Shown here: one piece after another, positions 33,899 to 41,675 of the stretch
How the letters are laid out: the number at the start of each line of letters is the position of its first letter
How positions within the stretch are numbered: position 1 is the first letter of the stretch
Assembly: GCF_014639315.1 (NCBI RefSeq)
Contig: NZ_BMFY01000006.1
Location: forward strand, 106,510-170,509
Source of the DNA: Sediminivirga luteola
GTDB lineage: Bacteria > Actinomycetota > Actinomycetes > Actinomycetales > Brevibacteriaceae
Length of the DNA: 64,000 nucleotides
Direction: 5' to 3'
Program-made: the position numbers and the translations under genes
The notes under the pieces: model-generated
What the model was told of the DNA's origin: nothing
Databases searched by the model: none
What the model saw: the letters and a program-made list of their open reading frames with translations, nothing else

Positions 33899-34734
33899 TC
33901 GAGTTCGAGCGGGCTGGGAAGACCTACCCGGACGGCACGGTCGCCGTCGGGGAGTTCAGCCTGCGCATCCCCTCGCACACCACGACCGTGCTGCTGGGCT
34001 CCTCCGGCTGCGGCAAGACGACCCTGCTGCGGATGGTCAACCGGATGGTCGACCCCACCTCCGGCCGGGTGCTGATCGACGGCGAGGACGTGGCCCAGGA
34101 GGCGCCCGTCGCGCTGCGCCGCCGGATCGGTTACGTGATGCAGAACTCCGGTCTGCTCCCGCATCGCCGCGTGATCGACAACATCGCCACCGTGCCACGG
34201 CTGACCGGGATGCCCCGCGGCGCCGCCCACGAGCGTGCCCGCGAGCTGATGCGCACCGTGGGACTGGACTCCGGGCTCGCCCGCCGCTACCCGGGCCAGC
34301 TCTCCGGCGGGCAGCAGCAGCGCGTCGGCGTCGCCCGGGCGCTGGCGAGCGATCCGAACATCCTCCTGATGGACGAACCCTTTGGCGCGGTGGACCCGCT
34401 CGTGCGGATGGAGCTGCAACGCGAGCTCCGGCGGCTGCAGACCCAGCTGCGCAAGACCATTCTCTTCGTCACCCACGACATCGACGAGGCGCTGGCCCTC
34501 GGTGATCAGATCGTGGTCCTGCAGCCCGGCGGGCAGATCGCCCAGGCCGGCACGCCGGAGGAGATCGTCGCGGCTCCGGCAAACGACTTCGTCGCGCGGT
34601 TCCTCGGCCTGGACGCCGGGCGGCGCAGCCTGCGGGCCCGGCCCCAGCCCGGTGGAGGGTGGCTCGTCTCTGACGCCGGCGGCCGGCCGCTGGGCGTTCT
34701 GCCGGACGACCCCGCCCGCGAGGGACCGGGCTGA
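33895..34734 (+). CDS. Osmoprotectant ABC transporter ATPase (OpuCA/ProV-like)
   Basis: The protein has 279 residues. Walker A GSSGCGKTTLLRM, Q-loop QNSGLLPH, signature [15 protein letters not shown], Walker B ILLMDEPFGAVDP and H-loop TILFVTHDIDEAL are all present. OpuCA homologues usually carry tandem CBS domains that sense ionic strength. This protein stops about 40 residues after the nucleotide-binding domain and lacks them, so osmotic control must come from elsewhere. The ATG overlaps the peptidase stop (ATGA). It forms an importer with two permeases and a lipoprotein downstream. Confidence 0.9.
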   Translation: MIEFERAGKTYPDGTVAVGEFSLRIPSHTTTVLLGSSGCGKTTLLRMVNRMVDPTSGRVLIDGEDVAQEAPVALRRRIGYVMQNSGLLPHRRVIDNIATVPRLTGMPRGAAHERARELMRTVGLDSGLARRYPGQLSGGQQQRVGVARALASDPNILLMDEPFGAVDPLVRMELQRELRRLQTQLRKTILFVTHDIDEALALGDQIVVLQPGGQIAQAGTPEEIVAAPANDFVARFLGLDAGRRSLRARPQPGGGWLVSDAGGRPLGVLPDDPAREGPG

Positions 34735-34739
34735 GACCG

Positions 34740-35372
34740 GTGGACTGGGTCATGGCCAATGCCGGCCACATCCTGGGGCTGACCGGCGCGCACCTGCAGC
34801 TGAGCCTGCCCGCGATCGCCGCCGCCTTCCTGCTCTCCCTGCCGCTGGCCAGGCTGGCGAACCGGCTGCGCCCGGCCCGGGCCCTGATCCTCGGCGGCAC
34901 CGGCCTGCTGTACGCCGTGCCCTCGCTGCCGCTGTTCATCGTCCTCCCGGTGCTCATCGGCACGGGCGTGCGCGACACGCTCAACGTCATCGTGGCGCTC
35001 ACGCTCTTCGGCCTGGCCCTCATGGTCCGCTCCGCCGCCGATGCCCTCGACGCGGTCGACGAGGACACGCGCCTGGCCGCCACCGCGCTGGGGCATTCGT
35101 CCCGCGGGCGGTTCTGGACTGTGGAACTCCCGCTGGCAGGGCCCGCGCTGCTGGCCGGCCTGCGAGTCGTATCAGTGAGCACCATCAGCCTGGTCAGCGT
35201 CTCCGCCGTCCTGGGCGTGCAGAGCCTGGGATCGCTGTTCACCGACGGCTTCCAGCGCGGCATCGTCGCCGCCGTCGCCGCGGGAATCGCCATGACGGTC
35301 CTGCTGGCACTGCTGCTGGATCTGCTCCTGGTCCTCCTGGGCCGCCTCCTCATGCCCTGGAGCCGGCGATGA
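34740..35372 (+). CDS. Osmoprotectant ABC transporter permease 1
   Basis: This 210-residue protein of the OpuCB/ProW group has five to six spans. The ATPase-docking loop is visible as EDTRLAATALGHSSRGRFWT. GTG 34740 follows the ATPase stop by 5 bp. It shares the VSTISLVSVSAVLG segment with quaternary-amine permeases. It should pair with the second permease as a heterodimer. Confidence 0.88.
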   Translation: MDWVMANAGHILGLTGAHLQLSLPAIAAAFLLSLPLARLANRLRPARALILGGTGLLYAVPSLPLFIVLPVLIGTGVRDTLNVIVALTLFGLALMVRSAADALDAVDEDTRLAATALGHSSRGRFWTVELPLAGPALLAGLRVVSVSTISLVSVSAVLGVQSLGSLFTDGFQRGIVAAVAAGIAMTVLLALLLDLLLVLLGRLLMPWSRR

Positions 35373-36058
35373 ACCACCTGAGCGCGGCCGTGGACTGGCT
35401 GCTGGACGCGCAGACCTGGACCGGTCCCGGGCAGCTCGGCGCGCGGGCCACCGAGCACCTGGGATACACCGCGGTGGCGGTGCTCATCGCCGCCGTGATC
35501 GCCCTTCCCGCCGGCCTGGCGATCGGACACACCGGACGGGGCCGCGCTGCGGCGGTGCTCAGCAGCGGAGCGGTGCGCGCGCTGCCGACCCTCGGACTCC
35601 TCACCCTGGCCGCGCTCGCCGCCGGGGTCGGCCTGGTCGCACCGCTCATCGCCCTCGTGGTCCTGGCGGTGCCCTCGATCCTGGCCGGCGCCTACGCCGG
35701 GGTGGAGTCGGTGGACCGCGCCACCGTGGACGCCGCCCGGGCCCAGGGGATGAACGCCTGGCAGGTCCTGTGGCGCGTCGAGGTGCCCCTGGGGCTCCCG
35801 ATCGTCATCGGCGGCCTGCGCCTGGCCGTGCTCCAGGTCACCGCCACGGCGACGCTCGCGGCGTATGTGGGCGCCGGGGGCCTGGGCAGGCCCCTGTTCC
35901 TGGGCCTGCGCACCTATGACTACCCGATGATGCTAGGCGCCTCCCTGGTGGTCATCCTGCTCGCGATCCTCCTGGACGCCTGCTTCGAAGTCGTCCAGCG
36001 CCTCCTGTCCTACGCGCCCGGACTGGCCCGGACCGGCCGCCTGCGGGAGGCCCGATGA
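35369..36058 (+). CDS. Osmoprotectant ABC transporter permease 2
   Basis: This 229-residue protein has about six spans. It shows the loop DRATVDAARAQGMNAWQVLW that contacts the ATPase and ATLAAYVGAGGLGRPLFLGL, a strong mark of OpuCD/YehY-type permeases. The ATG overlaps the stop of permease 1 by 4 bp. The gene order ATPase, permease, permease, binding protein is that of OpuC and OsmU systems. Confidence 0.9.
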   Translation: MNHLSAAVDWLLDAQTWTGPGQLGARATEHLGYTAVAVLIAAVIALPAGLAIGHTGRGRAAAVLSSGAVRALPTLGLLTLAALAAGVGLVAPLIALVVLAVPSILAGAYAGVESVDRATVDAARAQGMNAWQVLWRVEVPLGLPIVIGGLRLAVLQVTATATLAAYVGAGGLGRPLFLGLRTYDYPMMLGASLVVILLAILLDACFEVVQRLLSYAPGLARTGRLREAR

Positions 36059-36222
36059 GGACAGCCGATGAGGAGGACCGCACGACGGCCGGCGAGCGGC
36101 GGCACGACGAACCCCGGAGACGGCAGCCGGCTCCGGTGCTCCCCGCCCCGAACGGGAGAACCCCCGGAGCCGCTCACCCGGCGACACGATCATCCACGCA
36201 ACGACAACGCAAAGGACCAGCC

Positions 36223-37131
36223 ATGACGATTCGAAAGCCCACACACGCGCTGCTGGCCGCCGCGGCCGTCCCGCTGCTGGCCCTGACCGCCTGCGGCAGC
36301 GACGATCCGCTCGGCCCCGCCGACACCGATGAGGGCGCCATCATCGTCGGCTCTCAGCTGTACTACTCCAATACGATCATCGCCGAAGCATACGCCCAGC
36401 GACTCGAGGCCGGCGGCTACGAGGTCCAGCGCGAGTTCGAGATCGGCCAGCGTGAGGTCTACATGCCCGAGCTGGAGCAGGGCGCCATCGACGTGTTCCC
36501 CGAGTACAGCGGCAATCTCCTGCAGTACCTGGACCCGGAATCCGAGGCGTCGAGCGCCGACGAGATCCAGCAGGCCCTGGCCGAGGCTCTGCCGGAGGGG
36601 CTCGTGCCGCTTGCGCCCGCCGAGGCCACCGATCAGGACAGCTACGTCGTCACCAGCGAGTTCGCCCAGGAGCACGATCTGCGCAGCGTCGAGGATCTGG
36701 CCGGCGTCGACGAGGACCTGCGCATCGCGGCGAACTCCGAGTTCGAGACCCGCCCGTACGGACCCGGCGGCCTGCGTGAGGTGTACGGCGTGGAGGTCAC
36801 GCTCCTGCCGGTGGAAGACTCGGGCGGGCCGCTGACCCTCCGGGCGCTCCTGGACGGCGATGTGCAGATCGCGGATATCTACTCGGCCGATCCTGCCATC
36901 GAGGCGAACGACCTGGTCGTGCTGGAGGACCCTCAGCACCTCGTCCTCCCGCAGAACGTCGTGCCGGTGGTGTCCGAGGACCTCAGCGACGATGTGGCCG
37001 CCCTGATCGAAGAGGTCAATGCGGCGCTCACCCAGGAGCAGCTGCTCGCCCTCAACGCCCGCAGCGTGGAGGAACAGGCCGCCCCGGAGACCATCGCCGG
37101 CGACTGGCTGGCCGAACAGGGCCTCGCCTGA
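36223..37131 (+). CDS. Osmoprotectant-binding lipoprotein (OpuCC/OsmX-like)
   Basis: The protein has 302 residues. The signal peptide MTIRKPTHALLAAAAVPLLA ends in the lipobox LTAC. The mature protein shows VGSQLYYSNTIIAEAYAQRL and DVFPEYSGNLLQYL, the recognisable pattern of quaternary-ammonium compound binding proteins, which would capture glycine betaine, carnitine or choline. ATG 36223 has AAAGGA at good spacing; the frame is open from 36055, but that extension is hydrophilic and Arg-rich and would bury the signal peptide. A 164-bp leader separates it from the permease gene, allowing separate expression of the binding protein. Confidence 0.9.
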   Translation: MTIRKPTHALLAAAAVPLLALTACGSDDPLGPADTDEGAIIVGSQLYYSNTIIAEAYAQRLEAGGYEVQREFEIGQREVYMPELEQGAIDVFPEYSGNLLQYLDPESEASSADEIQQALAEALPEGLVPLAPAEATDQDSYVVTSEFAQEHDLRSVEDLAGVDEDLRIAANSEFETRPYGPGGLREVYGVEVTLLPVEDSGGPLTLRALLDGDVQIADIYSADPAIEANDLVVLEDPQHLVLPQNVVPVVSEDLSDDVAALIEEVNAALTQEQLLALNARSVEEQAAPETIAGDWLAEQGLA

Positions 37132-37178
37132 GAACCCGCCCGCCAGCTGGCCAGGTGACCGGCGCTGGGCCGGGACGC

Positions 37179-38078
37179 TCAGGCTGAGCGCTGCCAGCGG
37201 CCGCGCACCAGCACCGGGACCCGCCAGAGCGCATCGGTGGCCGTGATGAACAGCTCGCGCCCGTCACGGCCACCGAAGCACAGGTTCGCCGCAGTCGCCG
37301 GCAGCAGCACCTTCGCCAGCGTCCGGGTGCCGTCGCCGGAGAATACATGGACCCCGTCGCCGGCGGAGGAGAAGATCCGTCCCTCCTCGTCCGCCCGCAG
37401 CCCGTCGGTCTTGCCGGGGGAGACCCGGAACCACTCCCGTTCCAGGGTGGCCGTTCCCGCGGGGTCCACCCGGTACGCGTAGGTCGCGGCATCGCCGGTG
37501 TCGGCCAGGAGGATGCGATCCTCGGCGACGCTTTCGATGCCGTTGGGCTTGTTGCGGTCTCGGATCGGAGCGGTGAGCTCGCCGTCGGGGGAGAGCCGGT
37601 ACACGAAGTTGCCCGGCTGTTCGCGTTCGCCGCCGTAGCCTTCCTCCGGTTTGTCGATGCCGTAGGTGGGGTCCGTGAACCACAGGCTGCCGTCGGTGTG
37701 CAGGGTGACGTCATTGGGGCTGCTGAGCCGGCGGCCCTCGAAGGAGTCGGCAAGGGTGGTCCAGGACCCGTCCGCCTCCTGGCGCAGCAGCGCCCGGCGG
37801 CCGTGCGAGCACGCGATCAGGCGTCCCTCCGCGTCGATCACATGGCCGTTCTGGTGATGACTCGGATGTTCCTCCGGCTCCAGCCGCTGCTCATCGGTCC
37901 ACGCCCAGGTGCGGTTGGCTCGCACATCGGAGAACACCACGCGCCGCCGGGCAGGCACGTAGACGGGGCCCTCGGTCCATACGAAGCCGCCGGCGAGCCG
38001 CTCCGGTACGGCTTCGGCGGGGAACACCGCGTCAGCCTCAGGGTCCAGCCGTTCGATGCGCGGAATGAGATCGCTCAT
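37179..38078 (-). CDS. SMP-30/gluconolactonase-family hydrolase
   Basis: This 299-residue six-bladed propeller enzyme has the metal ligands expected of the family: Glu in FVWTEGPVYVPARRRVVFSD, Asn in NGIESVAEDRILLADTGDA and Asn/Asp in NDVTLHTDGSLWFTDPTYG. It probably hydrolyses a sugar lactone in the cytoplasm, since no signal peptide is present. The start ATG is 6 nt behind a TAGCCT hexamer, suggesting a leaderless message. It stands alone between the osmoprotectant operon (convergent) and a divergent membrane protein gene. Confidence 0.88.
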   Translation of the reverse strand: MSDLIPRIERLDPEADAVFPAEAVPERLAGGFVWTEGPVYVPARRRVVFSDVRANRTWAWTDEQRLEPEEHPSHHQNGHVIDAEGRLIACSHGRRALLRQEADGSWTTLADSFEGRRLSSPNDVTLHTDGSLWFTDPTYGIDKPEEGYGGEREQPGNFVYRLSPDGELTAPIRDRNKPNGIESVAEDRILLADTGDAATYAYRVDPAGTATLEREWFRVSPGKTDGLRADEEGRIFSSAGDGVHVFSGDGTRTLAKVLLPATAANLCFGGRDGRELFITATDALWRVPVLVRGRWQRSA

Positions 38079-38084
38079 ACCTTC

Positions 38085-38090
38085 AGGCTA
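38085..38090 (-). promoter_or_regulatory. -10 hexamer TAGCCT, leaderless configuration for the SMP-30 gene
   Basis: On the minus strand TAGCCT is followed by GAAGGT (6 nt) and the ATG at 38078. The last bases also resemble a ribosome-binding site, but the spacing points to a transcript starting at the ATG. Confidence 0.5.
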
Positions 38091-38098
38091 TCGCCCCC

Positions 38099-38146
38099 GC
38101 CGGCTGACGGGCCTGCCGGCTGACGGGCCCGCCGGCTGACGGGCCT
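38099..38146. repeat. 16-bp tandem repeat, three units, between divergent genes
   Basis: GCCGGCTGACGGGCCT is repeated three times head to tail, with one base changed in the middle unit. Each unit contains the palindromic GCCGGC. The array starts 9 bp upstream of the SMP-30 -10 hexamer on its promoter side, so it covers the -35 region and may be a regulator-binding array or a variable-number repeat. Confidence 0.8.
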
Positions 38147-38230
38147 GCCGCAGTCGAATGAGCCAGCCTGGAGCCAGCCATGAACCGGTAGTGGCCCCGT
38201 GCCATGCCGGTGGAAGCACCGCGCCGGCGA

Positions 38231-38236
38231 TAGGGT
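38231..38236 (+). promoter_or_regulatory. -10 hexamer TAGGGT, leaderless configuration
   Basis: TAGGGT is followed by GGGAGG (6 nt) and the GTG at 38243. GGGAGG is too close to act as a normal ribosome-binding site, which favours leaderless initiation. Confidence 0.5.
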
Positions 38237-38242
38237 GGGAGG

Positions 38243-39058
38243 GTGACCAGCACTCGAACGCAGCAGGACTCCCGTACGCGTCTCGACTGGGGCGTGGTGC
38301 CGGCACTCCTCATCTGTGCCTCCGCGGTGCTGCTGTTCGGCCTCGAGAACGACTGGGGTTACCTGCCGCTGGTTGCCGGCATCGGCCTGGGGTTCCTGCA
38401 CTCGAGGCTGCTGGGACGAGATCTCTTCCTGATCGGCCTGGCATTGGGCATCATCAGCACGATCTCCCTGAAGGCCGACATCTCCTGGTCCAATATGTTC
38501 GTCATGGGCAGCGTGCTGGCCCTGGCGGTGGCAGTGCCGTACGCACTCAACCGTGGTGTGTTCAAGGACCGCACGATCGTCTTCCCGCTGCGCCGGGGTC
38601 AGCCGTGGTCGGCGATGGAGAAGTGGTGGCTGGTGATCGTCGTCGTCCTGGCCTGGCTGATCCTGCCGTACTACTTCATCACCTCGGGCGTGTACACCAA
38701 CTGGCCCGCGGTGGAGACGCCCAGCGAGATGACGCGGCTGTTCATCGGCGTCAACGCCGTGGGCATCTGGGACGAGCTGTTCTTCATCTGCACCGTCTTC
38801 GCGCTGTTCCGCCGCCACTTCCCGTTCTGGGTGGCCAATGTGCTCCAGAGCATCGTCTTCGTGTCGTTCCTCTGGGAGCTCGGCTATCAGGCATGGGGGC
38901 CGGCGCTGACGATCCCCTTCGCCCTCGTGCAGGCGTGGATCTTCGCCAAGACCAAATCACTGACCTACGTGATCTGCGTGCATCTGCTGTTCGACCTCTT
39001 CGTGTTCCTCACGATCGTCCACGCCCACCACGGCACCATTCCCATCTTCTGGCACTGA
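38243..39058 (+). CDS. CPBP/Abi-like intramembrane protein
   Basis: This 271-residue membrane protein has about eight spans. The C-terminal half resembles CPBP (CaaX protease and bacteriocin-processing) proteins: GIWDELFFICTVFALFRR stands where the EE-x-x-x-R motif is expected, FVSFLWELGYQAWG at motif 2 and VICVHLLFDLF at motif 3. The first catalytic Glu is Asp, the Arg after the motif is shifted and motif 2 has Glu where His is usual. It may be a non-standard or inactive member. The GTG start is leaderless-type. It is divergent from the SMP-30 gene and convergent with the MFS transporter. Confidence 0.65.
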   Translation: MTSTRTQQDSRTRLDWGVVPALLICASAVLLFGLENDWGYLPLVAGIGLGFLHSRLLGRDLFLIGLALGIISTISLKADISWSNMFVMGSVLALAVAVPYALNRGVFKDRTIVFPLRRGQPWSAMEKWWLVIVVVLAWLILPYYFITSGVYTNWPAVETPSEMTRLFIGVNAVGIWDELFFICTVFALFRRHFPFWVANVLQSIVFVSFLWELGYQAWGPALTIPFALVQAWIFAKTKSLTYVICVHLLFDLFVFLTIVHAHHGTIPIFWH

Positions 39059-39087
39059 GCGCTCGCCCGGCGGGCGGTTCCGCCGGA

Positions 39088-40314
39088 TCAGCCGCGGCGG
39101 CGGATGCGCGCCGGGACGGTGATCGCGTAGACGGCGAAGACCGCCACGATCAGGCCCAGCAGCGCCAGGCCGCCACCCAGGAGCGCCGGTGCGCGGTAGC
39201 CCCAGCCCAGGGCGATCACCGTGCCGCCGAGCCAGGCGCCGAGGGCATTGGCGACGTTGAGCGCCGAGTGGTTCAGCGAGGCCGCCAGCGACTGGGCGCG
39301 GGGAGCGGCGTCCATCAGCAGCGTCTGCAGGGCAGGGATCAGCATGGAGCCGCCCGTGCCCAGCACGAAGACCATCATGACGGCCAGCGCCGGCACGGGA
39401 GAGACGAAGTAGAACACGACTTTGGCGGCGGCGATGAACAGCAGGACCAGGTAGATCGTCTTGGGCACGGACCAGTCAGCCAGCCGCCCGCCGACCAGAT
39501 TGCCGGCCACCATGCCCGCGCCGTAGAGCGCCAGCACCCAGGGCAGCATCCTTAAGGGAAGCCCGGTGACCTCGGTCATGATCGGGCTGATGTAGGAGTA
39601 CACCGCGAAGAACCCGCCGAACCCGACGATGCCGGTCAGCATCGCCAGCCAGAGGCCGCCGGAGGCGAAGCCGCCGAGTTCCCGGCGGATGGAGGCATCC
39701 GCGTCCTTGGCCCGCGGCGGCACGAAGACCAGCACGCACAGCAGCGTCAGCGCCGCCAAGACCACCACGAACAGGAACATGACCCGCCAGCCGAACTGCT
39801 GGCCCAGGAAGGTGACGGCCGGGACGCCGACGAGGTTCGCCACCGAGAGGCCCAGCATCACCCAGGCCACGGCGCGCCCACGCATCTCCGGGCCGGCCAG
39901 ATTGGCGGCCACGAGAGCGGCCACGCCGAAGTACGCGCCGTGCGGGACGCCGGAGAAGAACCTGCCCAGCAGCATCAGCCCGTACCCGTCGGCGAACCAG
40001 CACAGCAGATTCGCCACCAGCAGGCCGGCAGCCAGCCAGAGCACCAGGGTGCGGCGGGCCACGCGGGCCGCCGCGATCGTGATGACCGGAGCACCGACGA
40101 CCACACCCAGCGCATACGCCGTGATCAGATGCCCGGCCTGCGGGATGGTGATGTCCAGATCCCAGGCGGCTTCCTGCAGCAGGCCCATCATGGCGAACTC
40201 GGTCACGCCGATGGCCACCCCGCCCAGGGCGAGCGAGGCCACCGCCAGGAACAGCCGGCTACCGGCGAGCCGGCTGTTCATGCTGTTTCCCGCGGGGGCG
40301 GGCTGAAGGGGCAT
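39088..40314 (-). CDS. MFS drug/metabolite exporter (DHA1, AraJ-like)
   Basis: This protein of about 408 residues has twelve spans. The DHA1 motif C-like region and the loop GRFFSGVPHGAYFGVAALVA (AraJ/YdhP signature) are present, as are VAIGVTEFAMMGLL in span 1 and NHSALNVANALGAWLGG in the C-terminal half. It probably exports small sugars, drugs or purine-type compounds. ATG 40314 has AAGGAG 6 nt upstream; a long open frame further upstream is not family-like. It diverges from the iron-type importer across a 235-bp promoter region. Confidence 0.87.
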   Translation of the reverse strand: MPLQPAPAGNSMNSRLAGSRLFLAVASLALGGVAIGVTEFAMMGLLQEAAWDLDITIPQAGHLITAYALGVVVGAPVITIAAARVARRTLVLWLAAGLLVANLLCWFADGYGLMLLGRFFSGVPHGAYFGVAALVAANLAGPEMRGRAVAWVMLGLSVANLVGVPAVTFLGQQFGWRVMFLFVVVLAALTLLCVLVFVPPRAKDADASIRRELGGFASGGLWLAMLTGIVGFGGFFAVYSYISPIMTEVTGLPLRMLPWVLALYGAGMVAGNLVGGRLADWSVPKTIYLVLLFIAAAKVVFYFVSPVPALAVMMVFVLGTGGSMLIPALQTLLMDAAPRAQSLAASLNHSALNVANALGAWLGGTVIALGWGYRAPALLGGGLALLGLIVAVFAVYAITVPARIRRRG

Positions 40315-40465
40315 GGTGCTCCTTGCTGCTGGGACGGGGAACGTGGAGGATAGGCGGAAGGCGCTGCACGGCTCCACCGGGGCACTGCTTGCGCGGGATC
40401 GCAGGCTGCGAGCTTCCTGGGAGGGCAGACGATCCATGCTACGGCGTCTCGCGGAGCCGCTCTGT

Positions 40466-40484
40466 GCAGGATAGCCTTTCCTTG
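40466..40484. promoter_or_regulatory. Putative DtxR/IdeR iron box
   Basis: The 19-bp site GCAGGATAGCCTTTCCTTG keeps the symmetrical AGG, TAGCCT and CCT blocks of the DtxR/IdeR consensus (about 12 of 19 positions). It ends 2 bp before a TACAGT hexamer, so a bound repressor would cover the -35/-10 spacer of the importer promoter. Confidence 0.5.
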
Positions 40485-40486
40485 TG

Positions 40487-40492
40487 TACAGT
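40487..40492 (+). promoter_or_regulatory. -10 hexamer TACAGT of the FecCDE-type operon
   Basis: TACAGT would start transcription near 40499, giving a leader of about 51 nt with AGGAG in front of the ATG at 40550. An in-frame GTG falls exactly 6 nt after the hexamer, so leaderless initiation with 17 extra residues is an alternative. Confidence 0.45.
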
Positions 40493-40549
40493 CGGTTCGT
40501 GCCGCTGCACGACGGCCGCACGGTACGACATTCCACGCACAGGAGCCCG

Positions 40550-41668
40550 ATGTCCTCCACGATCGCGCCTGCGACGGCCACCGCCCCGGTCGGCGCGCCC
40601 AGCACCGCGGGCGGGATTGAACAGGCCTCGCCTCCCGGAGAGCGTGGTCGCCCGGTTCGCGGCGTGGCGCACAACAACGCCGTCCGGTCCCTGGGGCTGC
40701 TCGCCGGAGTCGCCGTGCTCGTCGTGGTGACGCTCGCCAGCGTGGCCATCGGCGCCCGCTCGATCCCGCTCGACGAGGTGCTGCGCGCCCTGCAGAGCGC
40801 ACCGGTCTACGACGAGGCGATCATCGTCTGGGAGCTGCGCATCCCGCGCACGATCATGGGGCTGGCGGTGGGAGTGGCGCTCGGCGTCGCCGGGGCGCTC
40901 ATCCAGGCGATGACCCGCAACCCGCTCGCCGATCCCGGCATCCTCGGGGTGAACGCCGGCGCCGCCTTCGCCGTGGCCATCGGCATCACCGTCTTTGGCG
41001 CGGGCTCGATCTCGGGATACATGTGGTTCGCCTTTGCCGGCGCGCTGGTGGTCACGGTGCTGGTGTACCTGATCGGCTCGGCCGGCTACGGGCCGGCGAC
41101 CCCGGTGCGGCTGACCCTGGCCGGGGTGGCGCTGGCGGCCGTGCTCAGCGGGATCACCACCGCCATCACCCTGCTCAACCCCAATACCTTCGACCAGATG
41201 CGGTACTGGCAGGCCGGCTCCGTCGTCGGCCGTGGCCTGGAGCTGTTGTGGCCGGTGCTGCCGTTCTTCGCGCTGGGCCTGCTGTGCGCGGTGCTGGTGG
41301 CCCGGCCGCTCAACGCGGTCGCGATGGGCGACGACCTGGCCCGCTCCCTGGGCGCCAATGTCGCCGTCACCCGGGTGCTGGTCATCGTCGCCGTGACGGT
41401 CCTGGCCGGCGGCGCCACCGCGCTGGCCGGGCCGATCGGATTCGTCGGACTCATGGTCCCGCACGTCGCCCGCTGGATCGTCGGCCCGGATCAGCGATGG
41501 ATCCTCGCCTACACCGTGGTGCTGGCGCCGGTGCTGCTGATCAGCGCCGATATCATCGGGCGGATCGCCGCGCCGCCGGGTGAGCTGCCGGTGGGCATCG
41601 TGACCGCGTTCGTCGGCGCGCCCGTGCTGATCCTCCTGGTGCGCCGGAAGCGGGCGAGCGGGCTGTGA
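40550..41668 (+). CDS. FecCD-family ABC permease 1 (siderophore/cobalamin type)
   Basis: This 372-residue protein has nine to ten spans and the FecCD/BtuC landmarks IPRTIMGLAVGVALGVAGAL, TRNPLADPGILGVNAGAAF and GPIGFVGLMVPHVARWIVG. These permeases form the membrane channel for ferric siderophores, heme or vitamin B12. A polar Ala/Pro-rich tail of about 45 residues precedes the first span. ATG 40550 has AGGAG upstream. It is the first gene of a three-gene operon behind an iron box, which favours iron-siderophore uptake over cobalamin. Confidence 0.9.
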   Translation: MSSTIAPATATAPVGAPSTAGGIEQASPPGERGRPVRGVAHNNAVRSLGLLAGVAVLVVVTLASVAIGARSIPLDEVLRALQSAPVYDEAIIVWELRIPRTIMGLAVGVALGVAGALIQAMTRNPLADPGILGVNAGAAFAVAIGITVFGAGSISGYMWFAFAGALVVTVLVYLIGSAGYGPATPVRLTLAGVALAAVLSGITTAITLLNPNTFDQMRYWQAGSVVGRGLELLWPVLPFFALGLLCAVLVARPLNAVAMGDDLARSLGANVAVTRVLVIVAVTVLAGGATALAGPIGFVGLMVPHVARWIVGPDQRWILAYTVVLAPVLLISADIIGRIAAPPGELPVGIVTAFVGAPVLILLVRRKRASGL

Positions 41669-41675
41669 GCGGCCG

